Shown: positions 63,422-64,000 of the stretch, in pieces
Numbering within the stretch: position 1 is the first letter of the stretch
How the letters are laid out: each line of letters starts with the position of its first letter
NCBI RefSeq assembly: GCF_017357425.1
Contig: NZ_CP014571.1
Coordinates: 1,550,001-1,614,000 of the forward strand
Length of the DNA: 64,000 bases
Reading direction: 5' to 3'
Origin: Arthrobacter sp. D5-1
GTDB lineage: Bacteria; Actinomycetota; Actinomycetes; Actinomycetales; Micrococcaceae
The notes under the pieces: generated by a model
The model's database searches: none
Told to the model about the DNA's origin: nothing
The model's input: the letters and a program-made list of their open reading frames with translations, nothing else
Position numbers and translations under genes: made by a program

Positions 63422-64000
63422 ATGTCCAAGCCAGCACTCATGCATCAGATGCAGGAGATCGCCCACGTGGATATCAACTGCTTCTATGCGTCGGCCGAGC
63501 GTGCGTTCAATCCCTCGCTGGAGGGCAAGCCGCTGATCGTGCTGTCCAACAACGACGGTTGTGCAGTCACCAGGTCTCCGGAAGCCAAGAAGCTGGGGAT
63601 CGGGCTGGGGGAGCCATGGTTCAAACTTGCTCCACGGGCCAAGGAATGGGGGCTCATTGCCCTCTCCAGCAACTACGAACTGTATGGGGACATCAGCTCC
63701 CGTGTCATGGAGCTCCTGGCCCGCTACTCGGCGTGGCAGGAGGTCTACTCCATTGATGAGGCGTTTCTCGGAGTGAAAGGGCAGCCCGAAGAGCTGCTGG
63801 AGTTGGGACGCACCATTAAAGCGGCGTGCCAACGGCACGTGGGGGTTCCGGTCTGCGTAGGTATCGCCAGAACCAAGACCCTCGCCAAGCTGGCCAACAA
63901 ATGGGCCAAACACAATCCGGGCTTCAACGGAGTGTGCCGGTGGGACTCGATTCCAGAAGCCCACCGTGAAGCACTCATGGCACGGCTCTCCGTGATGGAG
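63422..64000 (+). CDS. umuC: Y-family DNA polymerase UmuC (polymerase V subunit), 3' end outside window
   Basis: Catalytic subunit of the translesion polymerase. 193 codons are present. The catalytic Asp region HVDINCFYASAERAF, the steric region VLSNNDGCAVTRS, YSIDEAFLGV with the Asp-Glu pair, and VGIARTKTLAKLANKWAK match UmuC rather than DinB. The ATG is preceded by GGAGGAGG. An SOS box lies upstream. The expected UmuD partner is at 55851-56282. Confidence 0.95.
   Translation, partial: MSKPALMHQMQEIAHVDINCFYASAERAFNPSLEGKPLIVLSNNDGCAVTRSPEAKKLGIGLGEPWFKLAPRAKEWGLIALSSNYELYGDISSRVMELLARYSAWQEVYSIDEAFLGVKGQPEELLELGRTIKAACQRHVGVPVCVGIARTKTLAKLANKWAKHNPGFNGVCRWDSIPEAHREALMARLSVME

Overview
The window comes from a high-GC actinobacterium, most likely a soil member of the Micrococcaceae close to Arthrobacter or Paenarthrobacter. 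The evidence is the GC-rich sequence with many GTG and TTG starts, an RpfB-type resuscitation-promoting factor, a protein O-mannosyltransferase, a mycothiol-type arsenate reductase, actinobacterial SOS boxes, and a housekeeping gene order that I recognise from Mycobacterium tuberculosis (Rv1002c to Rv1020: pmt, rsmI, tatD, rpfB, rsmA, ispE, pth, rplY, prs, glmU, a TetR gene, mfd). The genus is an inference; no rRNA gene is present.

Layout. 1-3582: truncated acyl-CoA synthetase and a protein mannosyltransferase. 3660-6225: rsmI and a succinate-semialdehyde-type dehydrogenase, ending in a strong terminator. 6343-11366 (minus): MoxR ATPase, DUF58 protein and transglutaminase TgpA operon. 11564-17659 (plus): tatD, rpfB behind a structured leader, rsmA, ispE and an ABC-F ATPase. 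17745-19038 (minus): a VOC protein and a TetR regulator. 19251-23537 (plus): tRNA-Gln, glmU, prs, rplY and pth.

23679-34004 (plus): three very large LuxR/LAL-like STAND ATPases in tandem, the third without a DNA-binding domain and preceded by a 472-bp structured leader, then sufS and sufU. 34033-37825 (minus): nhaA, two small genes of conserved unknown families and an SDR/DUF2867 protein. 37935-42387 (plus): mfd and a membrane metal-dependent hydrolase. 42492-44522 (minus): a small membrane protein, deoC and a flavoprotein.

44679-53786 (minus): seven genes, each overlapping the next by 4 nt: GMC oxidoreductase, membrane metallophosphoesterase, alpha/beta hydrolase, acetoacetate-decarboxylase-like protein, two membrane proteins and a patatin. 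This tight unit looks like a lipid- or sterol-modifying pathway of unknown substrate.

55594-64000: an SOS locus. umuD and the truncated umuC each have a copy of the same 16-bp LexA box in opposite orientations. A divergent small-protein/membrane-protein pair shares the umuD box. Between umuD and umuC lies a roughly 6.5-kb arsenic island: three arsenate reductases, ArsO-like monooxygenase, thioredoxin reductase, an ArsR-ArsC fusion, an aquaglyceroporin, ArsR and an ArsN-like acetyltransferase. No ArsB or Acr3 pump is present. Two identical ArsR-type operators overlap its promoters.

The best candidates for undescribed biology are the seven-gene coupled operon, the LAL triplet with its HTH-less member and attenuator-like leader, and the SOS-box divergon interrupted by the arsenic genes.
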